A stretch of DNA of 64,000 nucleotides from Shinisaurus crocodilurus (taxonomy: Eukaryota > Chordata > Lepidosauria > Squamata > Shinisauridae): the NCBI GenBank assembly GCA_021292165.1, contig CM037879.1:245397797-245461796 (forward strand), given 5' to 3'. Below, piece by piece: positions 54,046-64,000 of the stretch. Below the pieces are notes generated by a model. That model did no database searches, was not told where the DNA came from, and worked only from the letters and a program-made list of their open reading frames with translations. The first letter of the stretch is position 1; the number at the start of each line of letters is the position of its first letter. The translations under genes were made by a program, and so were the position numbers.

Positions 54046-54844
54046 CAGTTGCATAGGATAAAGAAAGTTGCAAGACTATAAAGTAACTGCTTGATATACT
54101 ATCTTGTATATGGTAGGTTCTTTCATCAGTTTCCAACACCTGCCTCACCTTAGGATGAAAGATTTATCAAAATCTCTCATACTTTCTTCCACTGCTTTGC
54201 AGTTTATGCCATAGTCTTTCTTTCCCATCAAATGTCAGTCTCTTTGCATTGGTGTAATCCGACATTCCTCTGCTTTTGCCCCATATGTATTTCTGTCCTT
54301 AGCAGAGTGAAATCGGATGGGTTGTTTAGAGTGATGTGGATTTTCTGGAAAAAGTAGAACTGGAAATTTTTCTAATGTTCTAAATAATGTTATCTGATTT
54401 AGCATGTTTGTTTGATTCATTTTTACTCCTGAACACACATTCTCCCTCAATAAGCACACAACATATCTAATATTTAGTAAACAGAACTAAAAATGTAATC
54501 CATGTCAATTTTATGTACAGTATAAATATATCAAAAGTTTTCCCAATAGCTACAAAATATTTGAACTGAAATAGTTGCTTAGGGGGAAATTAAATTAACC
54601 ACACAATATAGTTTAAATGTTATATTCAAACACATTCAAAGTTTTATGTGGAAATTATTTTATTGGAATATTTGTAAAAATGTAAATACAGTAGCATATA
54701 CTTTATGATGTTTGTTTATATTTAACAAAAAAAATGAGTACACCTGAAAGAACACACTATTTTTAGGATACATACCCAAAGAGAACTGTACCTGATATAT
54801 CTTATGTCAACAGTTTAACTTTCTTTTGCTGAGGTAACTGTAGT
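54046..54844. other. intronic DNA, nothing recognised
   Basis: AT-rich, no exon or repeat. Confidence 0.4.
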
Positions 54845-54852
54845 GCCTTCAG

Positions 54853-55099
54853 CAGGGCCGGTGCAAGGAAGTTTGGTGCCCTAGGCAAGATCAGATATTT
54901 AGCGCCCCCCCTTCCCACTTGAGCCCTCCCTCCCTCCAGCCCTATGCCCATTATGAAATAAAAGTCAATTGGCAAAACCTAAAAAAATTATTATCATAAA
55001 CATTGACAAACATACATAAAATACATGTTGATGTAGTACCAATTTGCTATATAGAAAAATTCCTGGTGAAGTGTGACAGAAACTACATTTTCAGGAGGG

Positions 55100-55178
<79 letters not shown>

Positions 55179-56368
55179 ACAATCTGTACAGCAGCACATC
55201 AACCGAGTCACGTGCCTTTGAAATGCTTATCATTTAATTGTATATCACCTTAGTGTGGAACTGGAGATTTGGCCAGAACGGAGAAATAATCCTGGGGCTT
55301 TTGAGAAATAATAATAATATAAACCTGGGGGGGGGCGCACAGGCCCCTGCCCTGCTCAGATAGCGCCCCTGGTCCCAGACCCATTTGATTCGAAGGGAGG
55401 CCTGGCCCGTTAACGTTCCCGGACTTCACTTCCAGTGAGAATTGCTTGTATTGCAGCCCAAGGGTCATTTCCAAGAACTTCTGCTTCAAACCGGAAGGGC
55501 TCTACTACTCCTTTGGAAATAAACTTTCCTCAAATGCTCCTCTCTCCATTTCCCGGTTTCTCCATTTCCATTTCTCCATTTACCGGTTCGCAGGCCCCCC
55601 CGCCTCCCCCCTCTTTAATCCTACACTACGTTTGACTTCCAGAGAAATACGATTTGGATTGAGGGCTACCTGCAGGAGGGCTGTTCCATGAGTACCCCAG
55701 TTAATAAAGGAGCAATCTGGCTGGAACTGATGGCATTTGAACAGTCGGCAGCAACAGCCATATGCGTGCTTACCTGCGAGTAAGGCCCCTTGACTTCAGG
55801 GACTTACTTCAAGGTAAACTTGTCTGGCAGTCTACAGCGGCCTCGAGTGCGCATGCAGATTTCCAAACGGCCCTCTTTTCACTTTGTCTTCCGCTTTGTC
55901 TTCTGCATGAAGCATCTTCCCAAGTGACCCACCCACTATGGATTCTTCGTTTCACTTGTGAGAACACCCTAAGGCTGCAATGCCATACGTCACTTACCTG
56001 GGAGTAAGTCCCATTGGACTTAATGGCACTTACTTCTGAGTAGACATGGATCGGATTGCACACTGCATGGCTGCAGGCTGGGAGGAATCCCCTTAAAGGC
56101 ACAGACCTAGGAGCCTACACACACACACACCGCAGTGAATTCGACGTGAAGGGGCTGGAGACCTTCCTTCTGTTGCTGAGTCTCCTTGGTCCTGTCGCAC
56201 TGCAGTTGGCGTGGACAGGACGGGGGGCGGGGGTTAAAGGTTATCCTGGCGTCTAAGTGACAGAGCAACCTGGTCAGGGAGATTTTTTTTTCAAGGCGTT
56301 TCTGGCGCCCCCTTTAGCCCGGCGCTCTAGGCAGCTGCCTAGTTGGCCTAATGGTAGCACCGGCCCTG
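54853..56368 (-). mobile_element. hAT MITE, CAGGGCCGG family copy 4 with cargo
   Basis: 1516 bp with perfect 8-bp duplications 'gccttcag' (54845-54852 and 56369-56376). Ends match copy 3: CAGGGCCGGTGCAAGG...AGCGCCCCCC on the left and GGCGCCCCCTTTAGCC...CACCGGCCCTG on the right. About 1.35 kb of unrelated sequence lies inside, including a (TC)n(AC)n run at 55101-55178 and a palindromic TTAA MITE relic at about 55972-56065. No transposase was recognised. Confidence 0.9.
55101..55178. repeat. (TC)n(AC)n microsatellite
   Basis: About 23 TC units, then about 15 AC units. Confidence 0.95.
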
Positions 56369-56376
56369 GCCTTCAG

Positions 56377-57814
56377 CTTCACTCACTCTCTGCACTGCTT
56401 ATTGGTTCCATTTCAAGTTGAGAAAAATTTGATTCATCAGAACAACTAATTGAATATCCTGTTTCACTGAAGGATGGATGTGTGAGTCTGTGGGCACAGG
56501 CAACTTATCACATTTTGTCTTTACTACTTGTACTTGTGACTGATTGTCCAGAAGCAAGAGAATTTGCGAAATAGTCCCAGCCCAGAGCATTGTGCACAGG
56601 AAGGGGTTGTCATACGTTATTTTTCAATTCCCCCATGGGCAACTGAGCACTAGGGTTTGTCAATGCTTGCCTTAGAAGGACAACTTATAGAAGTTCATAT
56701 CCTATATTTAGCCCATCTAACATGATTGATTGCAATACAACAGCCCAGACAACTACGGATAAACGCAGAGATATATGGTGTGGGAAATTTTCCACAGAAA
56801 AATATAGCATTGGGAAATTTTCCACCCCACATCACTGGTTGTTAGTCTGGCCTTTGAATATACATGTTCTGTAGTGGGAATTGGAAAGCAATCCTGAAAT
56901 GGATAAACCACATGTTTATTCTTATTTATATCTAATTAACATAGTTATTGTAAAATCCTGCATGTTTGCTCAGAAGTAGTTCAGTGAGACCTACTCCCAG
57001 TGAGTGCATTATAATTTGCAGGGATATTGATTGGCTTCATTTGGTCTGGATTTTTATGCAAACTGACCTGATTCTCATTTCCCAGACTGATACGCAGATC
57101 AGAACACAGTTATATTTTGGTTTCACACTTCTCCAAATTTTGCAATATATAGAAATGCATACTTTTGGGTAAAATGCATACAAAGATAATCCAAATTCGT
57201 ACGCGTCTTTAATTCGTACTGCAAAACTTTGCAGACTGATGCGGAAATGGGATGGAATGGACGTATGAATGAACACATGCAAAATGGAAATAGATTAATC
57301 TGTCCATCCCCTAAGCATTTGTCTGAATATAGTAGAATTACATGTTAGAATTTGTGAACATTCTGTATTTTTTCTGGATATTTTTAGTTTGGAATTTCTA
57401 ACCACCAGTTGAAGGACTTTGAATCAACTCTTCAGAAAAACTTAAATTATTGCACTGGGGTGTGTTAAAACTTGCTGTTTGCTTTTGATCCATTAGTGCT
57501 AATTGCTATGGCATATTCAAGTTATGGTGGTGACTGTGAGGCAGGGCTCTACAAACCTCCTCACCAACCCACCAACAGTGAGAGTTTTTCATTCTGTGGT
57601 GAGCATCCTACTCTGGACTTCTCAGCGAACTGCAGGCAACATGGACAAAGAATCCTTCATAAGGCAGACGTAGAACAGAGGAGCTCTGCCTTCTGTAAAA
57701 GCCCAACTGCAAATTAAACCTGACTCAAACCTTCTCACAAAGTGGGAGGGGCTGTGGGACATATTTCTTTTTCAACAGGGCATTTGCAGAAGGTAGTTGT
57801 GCCTTGCATTGCTT
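56377..57814. other. intronic DNA, mostly unassigned
   Basis: Only a palindromic MITE relic ('gctcagaagtagttcagtgagacctactcccagtg', about 56968-57005) is noted. Confidence 0.4.
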
Positions 57815-57822
57815 CTGCTTTT

Positions 57823-58785
57823 CAGGGATGTTGAAGAGTCCTTGGTCTCGAGTCACGAGTCCGAGTCCGAGTCCTTGGTCCAAAATGGTGACTCACGAGT
57901 CACGAGTCACGAGTCACTCCCAAAGCTGACTCCACGAGTCCCTATTAAAATCAATGGGGGGGTTTCCCAACAAAATAAGGCTACTTCAGATGTGTGGTTT
58001 AAATAAATTCTAGGCACAAGTGTGCCTTTTTATTTCAAAACTCTGCAATTGATTTTGCAAAGAACAGACCAGGCAGACAAACCCAAAATAACCAGGCAGG
58101 CAGAGGAGGCAGGGAACCCCAAAGCAGGCAGGCAGAGGCCGTTGTCTTGGACAATTCAACTGTTGAACTGGTCAAGAAGAGACCAGGCAGGCAGAGGAGG
58201 CTGGGAACCCCAGACAGGCAGGCAGAGGCAGCCAAACCCAAAATGTCTGAAAGGTTGCATTTTAGGAAAATGATTTTAAAAAATAAACTTTCTGTACTTC
58301 CTAAAACTTATCCATGTTGCATTTGAGGAACATGATTTTTTCTAAATGTTTGGCCCCCATTCTGGAACGGTGAGATCTCATCACAATTCCACCCTCACTG
58401 AACACCCGCTCCACTGGTGATGAACTTGCTGGAACCAGAAACACACTCAGAGCAGCCACACAGAGTAATCTCAGGTCCTTCTTCTGCCTCTCCCAAGTAC
58501 ACAACACATCAATCAAAATAAATCTTGACACACTGTTGGGGCTGCACTCCTGGTAGCCGTCCATAGTGGCCGAGCAGCAGCACACCTCGCTTCCATGCGC
58601 TCTTCGCCGGCAATCACGCTCCTCTCCAGTCCTTCTGGCACAGCCCAGAGATGTTGAAGAGTCCTTGGTCTCGAGTCGAGTCTCGAGTCCCATTAAAAAT
58701 ATTGGGACTCGAGTCCGAGTCGAGTCAGAGGGGGGACTCAGTCCGACTCACGAGTCGAGTCCTCGAGTCCGAGTCCCCATCCCTG
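57823..58785 (-). mobile_element. hAT element with transposase remnant
   Basis: 963 bp from CAGGGATG to CATCCCTG, with perfect 8-bp duplications 'ctgctttt' (57815-57822 and 58786-58793). Both ends have dense 'gagtc' and 'cgagtc' arrays. Compared with 12188-12865 (opposite orientation) it retains an extra transposase-derived block at 58301-58693. Confidence 0.93.
58301..58693 (-). pseudogene. hAT transposase C-terminal remnant
   Basis: The 130-codon frame contains LVPASSSPVERVFSEGGIVMRSHRSRM...LEKIMFLKCN. This is the conserved hAT C-terminal dimerisation segment (Pfam hAT C-terminal type) with its P-SS-P-ER-FS motif. The upstream part (MDGYQECSPNSVSRF...) is short, and no RNase H-like DDE core or BED zinc finger is present. 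This is therefore an internally deleted gene within a MITE, not an active transposase. The frame opens towards the right end of the element and ends KCNMDKF before the left arm. It could still be expressed as a small domain, but nothing here shows that. Confidence 0.85.
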
Positions 58786-58793
58786 CTGCTTTT

Positions 58794-59228
58794 TGCAAAA
58801 ACTCATTGCTGCTCTTAAAAGAAACAAAAATCAAGCTGATGAAAGATCAAGATTGTCTGCAGTTAGGAAAGGAACATCTTGGGAAGGCCTCTAGTGCTTT
58901 TTCTGTATTAGCTATAGCAGAAAAAGTGTTAGCTAAAATTAAGAAAATGCATGTGATAAAGGAAGAGAAAGATGAAGGAAGCTGCATCATGAGAAATGTA
59001 GGTGAGGGGGAAGTGAGCCATACAGTCACATACATTAGAAACAAATTTGTTTACACTGCTAGACTGTTTCCTCTCACCCATAGTATCAAATCATACTATC
59101 TATTTGAAGAACTGATTAGATTAGCTGGGTGTATCTACACTTGTTTACATTGAAAACTAGTTTAATACCAGTTCCCTCTCCCTAAAGAAACTTGATAGGA
59201 AGAACTATAGTTCTGTGAGGAAGGCTCT
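58794..59228. other. intronic DNA, nothing recognised
   Basis: An open stretch to 59153 (frame starting inside the hAT element) has no known motif. Confidence 0.4.
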
Positions 59229-59335
59229 CTAAGGGCGCAATCCTATGCAAGTTTAGACAGAAAAAGGGCCTACAACTCCCAGCATGCCCCAGCCAGCAGC
59301 TTTTTCTGCTAAACTTGCATAGGATTACGCCTTAA
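59229..59335. mobile_element. TTAA-type foldback MITE
   Basis: 'ctaagggcgcaatcctatgcaagtttagacagaaaaag' and, inverted, 'tttttctgctaaacttgcataggattacgccttaa'. Confidence 0.85.
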
Positions 59336-59464
59336 CAGATAATTATCAGCACCCCTAGCACCTACAAATCCCAGGATTCTTTAGGTATCAAAGTGGTATC
59401 AAAACGGTATACATTTGTACTGTGTATAAACCTTCTGAAGTCTGCCAGTGTCAGTGCTTAAGCC

Positions 59465-59575
59465 TGCCTTCCCCAACCTGGTTCCCTCCAGATGTGTTGG
59501 ACTACAACTGTGTGGGGGATGCTGGGAGTTGTAGACCAACATATCTGGTGGGAACCAGGTTGAGAAGGCTGGCTT
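59465..59575. repeat. foldback MITE, 'actacaactcccat' family
   Basis: 'aacctggttccctccagatgtgttgg' pairs with 'ccaacatatctggtgggaaccaggtt'; 'gggagttgtag' lies in the core. Confidence 0.75.
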
Positions 59576-59665
59576 AAGATGAATGAAGATAACTTCAGAC
59601 ACCAGTCCCATCTATGTTCTGTATGCATTCTAGAATAAAAATAATTTACTACGTAGTCATTGGGC

Positions 59666-60434
59666 TGGTTTGCATGTAATTAATTACATTAATTAACAAT
59701 TTGCCAGGTCGTGTGCTGCTGTCTCTTTAAATATGCAACCTCCGATTGGCCCAATAGTAGGTTTCTGTGTGACATGCAAACCTGGACACTTTTTGTTGTT
59801 TAAACTAACAGCTAACTGTAGGTGAACTTTGGGTTGTTTTACCCATGAACAACCCAAAGGCCCTGTTGGCACATTATGGCAACAAATTGTGGGTTAAATA
59901 AAATGGTGGTGTGTGTCGCCACCATCTTGAATCTGCAACCTCTGATCAGCGTAATTGGAGGTTGCTCTGTGATGTCTGAACTCAGACACAATGGGTTAAA
60001 CAACAACCCACAGTTAACCTAACAACTAATTGCAACAATGTCTATGTCCCTGCCAAAAATAGACTTTGTGGCCCCCTCCAAACCCACTATAGAGAGTGGT
60101 GATATAAAAAGGGGGGGGGCTCAAAACCACCCTTAGCAACAGGAACCTGGAGGGGGAGCCCATGTCTCCCAAGTGTCCCCTCCATTTTGCCACTGTTCCC
60201 ATGGTGTTGCCACCTTGGGAGCATGCAAAATTAGGGGGGATTCCCTGGGTGAAGGGGGTAATTGCTCCCAATTAAAGTTCAGCTGTCATTGGAAGCAATT
60301 ATACCCCAGCCCCAGGATTCCCCCCAATTTTACATGTTCCCAAGGTGGCAGCACCTCGGGAACAGTGGCAGACTGGAGGGGACACTTGGGAGAAATAATA
60401 AGCCATGGTGGGTTGTTGTGTTGTGCAAACCCAG
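59666..60434. mobile_element. palindrome-rich MITE (third aaccatgg-type copy)
   Basis: Ends 'ctggtttgcatgta' and 'gtgcaaacccag' are inverted. 'tgggttgttttacccatgaacaaccca' is palindromic. Contains the foldback at 60167-60393. Confidence 0.5.
60167..60393. repeat. large imperfect hairpin
   Basis: 'ctcccaagtgtcccctcc..tgccactgttccc..ggtg.tgccaccttggga' (60167-60222) pairs with 60330-60393. The pairing extends inward through 'ggggggattccctggg' and 'ccccaggattcccccc'. Confidence 0.8.
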
Positions 60435-61544
60435 TTTATGGCTACAGACCTTTGGTCTTTTTACTACATTATGTTTCAGCATAAACGGTACTTAATTACT
60501 GAGGGCAAGGAATTGGTTCATTGTTTCATTTCCTTGGTTTTTGGCTTTTACATTTTTCTAATTTCATACTTTAACTCCTTACCTAATAGAGTGAGGGTTG
60601 GTTTGTTCTTTGTTTTTTGTTTGCAATGAGCTAATCTGAATAACTCTTCCTTTTACTGAACACTTTAATGTTGGTTGCAACACATAATCTTTAGCTATGC
60701 TAAACAGGCACAGGTCATTACATTCACAGAAAATATGGACCTAAGAACATGATACTGTGGTAGGATGGGTGAATACAGCTAAACTCATGATCAAGGGGGA
60801 AGTGTGCCAAGAAGACATGGTTGTTATCTGTATGAATGCTTACAGTGTTCCCTAAAGTAAATGCCTATGTGTGTCCTCATTTTCTTTGTTCTAATGTTTC
60901 ATGCCCACTTTAAAACACACACACTTATACTTTTATGGTGACCTTAACATACCTTGAATTCTTTGTATATTAGGTCCTAATCTTTTCTATATTGAAGTCA
61001 ATTAATAATCTGCCAGCGACTATGGTACGTCAAGGCTGTTTATGCAAGACTCCCAGTTCAGACATAACACTAAAGCAAAGTTTACCATTACAAGAACAAA
61101 CCTAGCCTCCTCCTGGGCTTGCACACTTATCCCTTCCCCCGCTGACATGCTGTAGGGAGGAGACTGGAAACTTCTGCTTCCAGTTTAGATTATCTGCAGT
61201 TTAGCAGGTTGCCCAAACCTAAACTGACTCGGGGGTGTCTGGTTAATCTTAACTCTGATTAGTTGAAACAAGTATCTGTGTAAACCAAGGTTTGAAGTTG
61301 TCTTGGTTTTACTATCCATAGTAAACCACAGTATCATGTTCTGCTATAAAACAGGACCCTACAGGGATCAGTGCAACATGGCAAGCTGGATGTTGCGCAG
61401 CATGTAGGAGAGCTCCTAGTGAGCAATTTACTCTGACAGGGTCTGAGACCCTTCCTAGACTTGAAATAAAATGCTGCATCCAAAATTTGTACTTTGGTGA
61501 ACAAGTGGGAAGGTACTATTGCGTTCATGTCATACTTGTGGGCT
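60435..61544. other. intronic DNA, nothing recognised
   Basis: AT-rich, no exon or clear repeat. Confidence 0.4.
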
Positions 61545-61625
61545 TCCCACAGGCAGCTGGTTGGCCACTGTGTGAATAGAAAGCTGGACTAGATAGGCAT
61601 TTGGTCTGACTCAGCATGACTCTTA
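61545..61625 (+). repeat. CR1-like LINE 3' tail
   Basis: 'cagctggttggccactgtgtgaatagaaagctggactagatagg' corresponds to the end of the repeat at 400-656. Confidence 0.6.
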
Positions 61626-62205
61626 TTTCAAAGAAGAAGTTTGGTTATTGAATCTGAACTCTCAGCAGCTAGATAAAGTAGAGTCTCCAAGTTAAAGCGA
61701 AAGATTCCTTTCTCTTTGCTTTCTCTGTAAGCTTTCTTTTGAGTTCTCTCTTTCAGGCTGCTGCTTCTTTCAGGGCTGTAAATCTCTTTCTCCGACTGGG
61801 TTGTTGCCCATCTATCCTCTCCCCATTCACATATAGGAGTCCAACCCAGGCTTCCCGGAAGGCATCCCACAAATAACACAAAGAATGCTGGCCCCACCAG
61901 CTTACCAACTCTTCCCAGATGGTCAACTTTTCAAACTTTCCAAAAGCATAAGTCAGATAAGTTACTGGCAATAATCAAAATGCTGAGAGATAGCAGGCAA
62001 CACCCACACCAAAACCAAAACACTATTCAAATGTCCAGATAATTAAAGTCTGGCACACAGATTCGATGATTAAAGCAAACTAAAATATAAGCTCATTAAA
62101 ATTAAACTCATTAAAAGATAAAGTTAAAACAATGCTAAAAACAAATCGAAAGACAGGAGCAGCAGCGGCCGTGACCACCGCCCCCACTCGACTCTTCTTA
62201 TGGTG
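61626..62205. other. intronic DNA, nothing recognised
   Basis: No exon or repeat recognised. Confidence 0.4.
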
Positions 62206-63558
62206 TTGTTATTATTATTTACAGTATTTATATACTGTTCCACATCAAGCAGATTCTGGAGCGGTGAACAATAAAAAGACAAAAACAGATTAAAGAAACA
62301 AAGAATGCACTGAAAACAAAAGTAACAACTACAGTAGTGGTTGGAGAGCAGAGAAAGGCTTCCTGGAACAAGGAGGTCTTCAGCAGGAGCCAAAAGCAGC
62401 ACAATGTCAGAGCCTGCCTGTCCTCCAGAGGCAGGGAGTTCCACAGAAATGGAGCCGCCACACTGAAGGCTCTTCTCCTGGTGGACTCCAGTCCGGCCAA
62501 AGGTCCATGAGGAACCACCAGGAGCATGCCATCTGATGACCTCAGTGACCAGGCAGGTTGGTATGGGAGGAGGTGCTCTCTCAGGTAACCTGGTCCCAAG
62601 TTGTTTCGGGCTTTGTACAGAAGTGCCAGAACCTTAAACCTGACCCGGTAGTGAATAGGTAGCCAGTGCACTTCCTTCAGCAAAGGCATTGCATGCTCAA
62701 AAGGGGCAGCTCCCGACAACTGCTGCATTCTGGACTAGTTCCAGCTTCCAGAGGAGCCTTAAGGGCAGCCCCACATAGAGCGCATTGCAGTGATCCAGTC
62801 TTGAGGTTACTAGCACCTGTATCACTGTGGCCAAGCTATCCCTGTCCAGGAGAGGCCATAGCTGGTAAACCAATTGAAGATGGTAAAAGGTACTTAGAGC
62901 TGCCACAGTCACTTGGGACTCCAGCGACAATGATGGATTTAGGAGTACCCCCAGACTACAAACCTGAACTTTCAAAGGGAGTGCAACCCCATCCAGAACA
63001 GGCAATAAGCCTATCTCCTGGACTCGGGAACCACTCACCCACAGGGCTTCTTTCTTGCCAGGATTCAGCCTCAGTTTATTGGTCCTCATCCAGCCCATCA
63101 CTGAGTTCAGGCACTGATCCAGGACTTGCACAGCCTCTCCTGATTCAGTTGTCACAGGGATATAGAGCTGTGTGTCATCAGCATACTGATTGCACTTGGC
63201 TCCAAATCCCCTAATGACTTCTCCCAGCAGCTTCATATAGATGTTGAACAACATTGGGGACGAGATGGTACCCTATGGAACCCCATAGCGCAATTGCCAA
63301 GGGTCTGAATAATAGTCACCCAATCTTACTCTCTGAAATTGACCCCGCAGGTAGGAACGAAACCACTGTAACACAGTGCCCAACCTGCGGAGTCGATCTA
63401 GGGAGGATACCATGGTCAATGATATAGAAAGCTGCTGAGAGATTGAGTAGAATTAACAGGGTCACACTCCCACTATCCTTCACCCAATAAAGGTCATCCA
63501 TCAGGGCAATCAAGGCTGATTCAGTCCCATAACCAGGTTGAAACCCAGACTGGAATGG
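62206..63558 (-). pseudogene. L2-like LINE RT, antisense, broken
   Basis: In order on the minus strand: DPFQSGFQPGYGTESALIALMDDL, then LLILLNLSAAFYIIDHGIL (catalytic Asp lost), MLFNIYMKLLGEVIRGFG, YADDTQLYI, SRLDHCNALYVGLPL and EVHWLPIHYRVRFKVL, ending SVAAPFLWNSLPLEDRQ and a LINE-like 3' UTR. Frames shift at about 63255-63350 and 62700. This is a different, older copy than the LINE at 51396. It is cut at its 5' side by the hAT element at 63567. Confidence 0.85.
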
Positions 63559-63566
63559 GTCTAGAT

Positions 63567-64000
63567 CAGTGATGGCAAACCTATGGCACGGGTGCCACAG
63601 CTGGCACACAGGGACCACTCTGTGGGCACTCGAGCCATTGGTCACCAGATCGTGAAAAGACCGTCCCCTTCTGCAAAACACGAATGATCTTGTTCTTTCT
63701 CACAGTGTGGAACAGAATGATTTTATTCTAGAATTCATGTTACAGAATTGATTCTTTTCTACATTGTTATCACATTTAAAAGATTTTGAAGAATGATGCA
63801 CAGAGCATGGCTTGGATGTAAAGCCCTAACAGTTGACCTGAGTGCTGCATGTGTTGCTCTCAAACTAACGGAGTATGAGCCAAGGTTTGACAAATTATCA
63901 GCATGCATGCAATAGCAAAAATCACATTAATTGTGCAAAAGTATGCCCAATGCAAACTTTTACCTAATGCAGTGTTTGCAGTCCAAGACATAAAGTATTT
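63567..64000 (+). mobile_element. hAT (Charlie-like) element, second copy, runs off window
   Basis: Starts CAGTGATGGCAAACC after flank 'gtctagat' (63559-63566). It is very similar to 19469-20238, but has about 170 extra bases (63681-63850, 'gaatgatcttgttctttctc..') in place of the deletion point in that copy. The right end is outside the window. Inserted into the antisense LINE. Confidence 0.9.

Larger units (their letters stand above)
49403..64000 (+). other. PLXNC1: PLXNC1 intron 1 (start; extends past window)
   Basis: No further plexin exon was recognised to the end of the window, so at least 14.6 kb is read as intron 1. It is filled with the repeats listed separately. Between 49409 and 50097 no repeat or exon is recognised. 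Confidence 0.75.

Noticed and set aside
55003..55233. Open frames over the TC/AC microsatellite
   Set aside because: Simple-repeat translation on both strands.

Overview
The window is vertebrate nuclear DNA, almost certainly from a squamate reptile (lizard or snake). The evidence is the repeat set: a Sauria-type tRNA SINE (45015-45233), L2-like LINE tails ending in AATA repeats, CR1-like tails, 5S rRNA-derived SINE pieces, and many hAT, pogo/Tigger-like and TTAA-target MITEs. There is no bacterial or plasmid content and no CRISPR array. These assignments rest on sequence recognition alone; no database was searched.

One host protein-coding gene is recognised. The first coding exon of plexin-C1 (PLXNC1) lies at 48425-49402 on the + strand. 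It has a signal peptide and the first part of the sema domain, and it ends at a GTGAGT splice donor. A CpG-rich region (about 47780-48960) covers its presumed promoter and 5' UTR and contains a 22-codon upstream ORF. Everything from 49403 to the window end is read as PLXNC1 intron 1. The 48 kb upstream looks intergenic.

The second major object is a young but heavily rearranged gammaretrovirus-like provirus on the minus strand (3278-10038). It has two 403-bp LTRs with about 4 differences, a tRNA-Arg-type primer binding site, a repeat-rich leader, a truncated frameshifted gag, a pol with three in-frame stops and a YVDN instead of YVDD motif, an intact-looking integrase, an env reduced to a signal peptide plus most of TM, and a polypurine tract. 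A 176-bp piece of gag has been copied into pol between RNase H and integrase. The provirus interrupts one arm of an older foldback repeat, whose other part resumes at 10039.

The rest is a mosaic of transposable elements. Class II: a 4-copy hAT MITE family starting CAGGGCCGGTGC; a hAT family whose ends are arrays of GACTCGAGTC-like units, with one copy holding a transposase remnant (58301-58693); other hAT MITEs (10308-10558, 19469-20238, 23419-24111, 63567-end); four pogo/Tigger-like MITEs at TA targets (13930, 35513, 37412, 42848); and many palindromic MITEs at TTAA targets. Class I: a 5'-truncated L2-like LINE with a 584-codon reverse transcriptase ORF (51385-53377), several LINE 3' fragments, and three solo LTRs with matching termini, all in minus orientation (28087-28847, 34340-35096, 45234-45927). 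Eight-bp (hAT) or 5-bp (LTR) target duplications could be read directly for most of these, so many boundaries are exact.

No coherent new multi-gene system was found. The most unusual items are the gag-in-pol provirus, the paired hAT transposase-remnant and deletion-derivative copies, and several near-perfect long hairpins.
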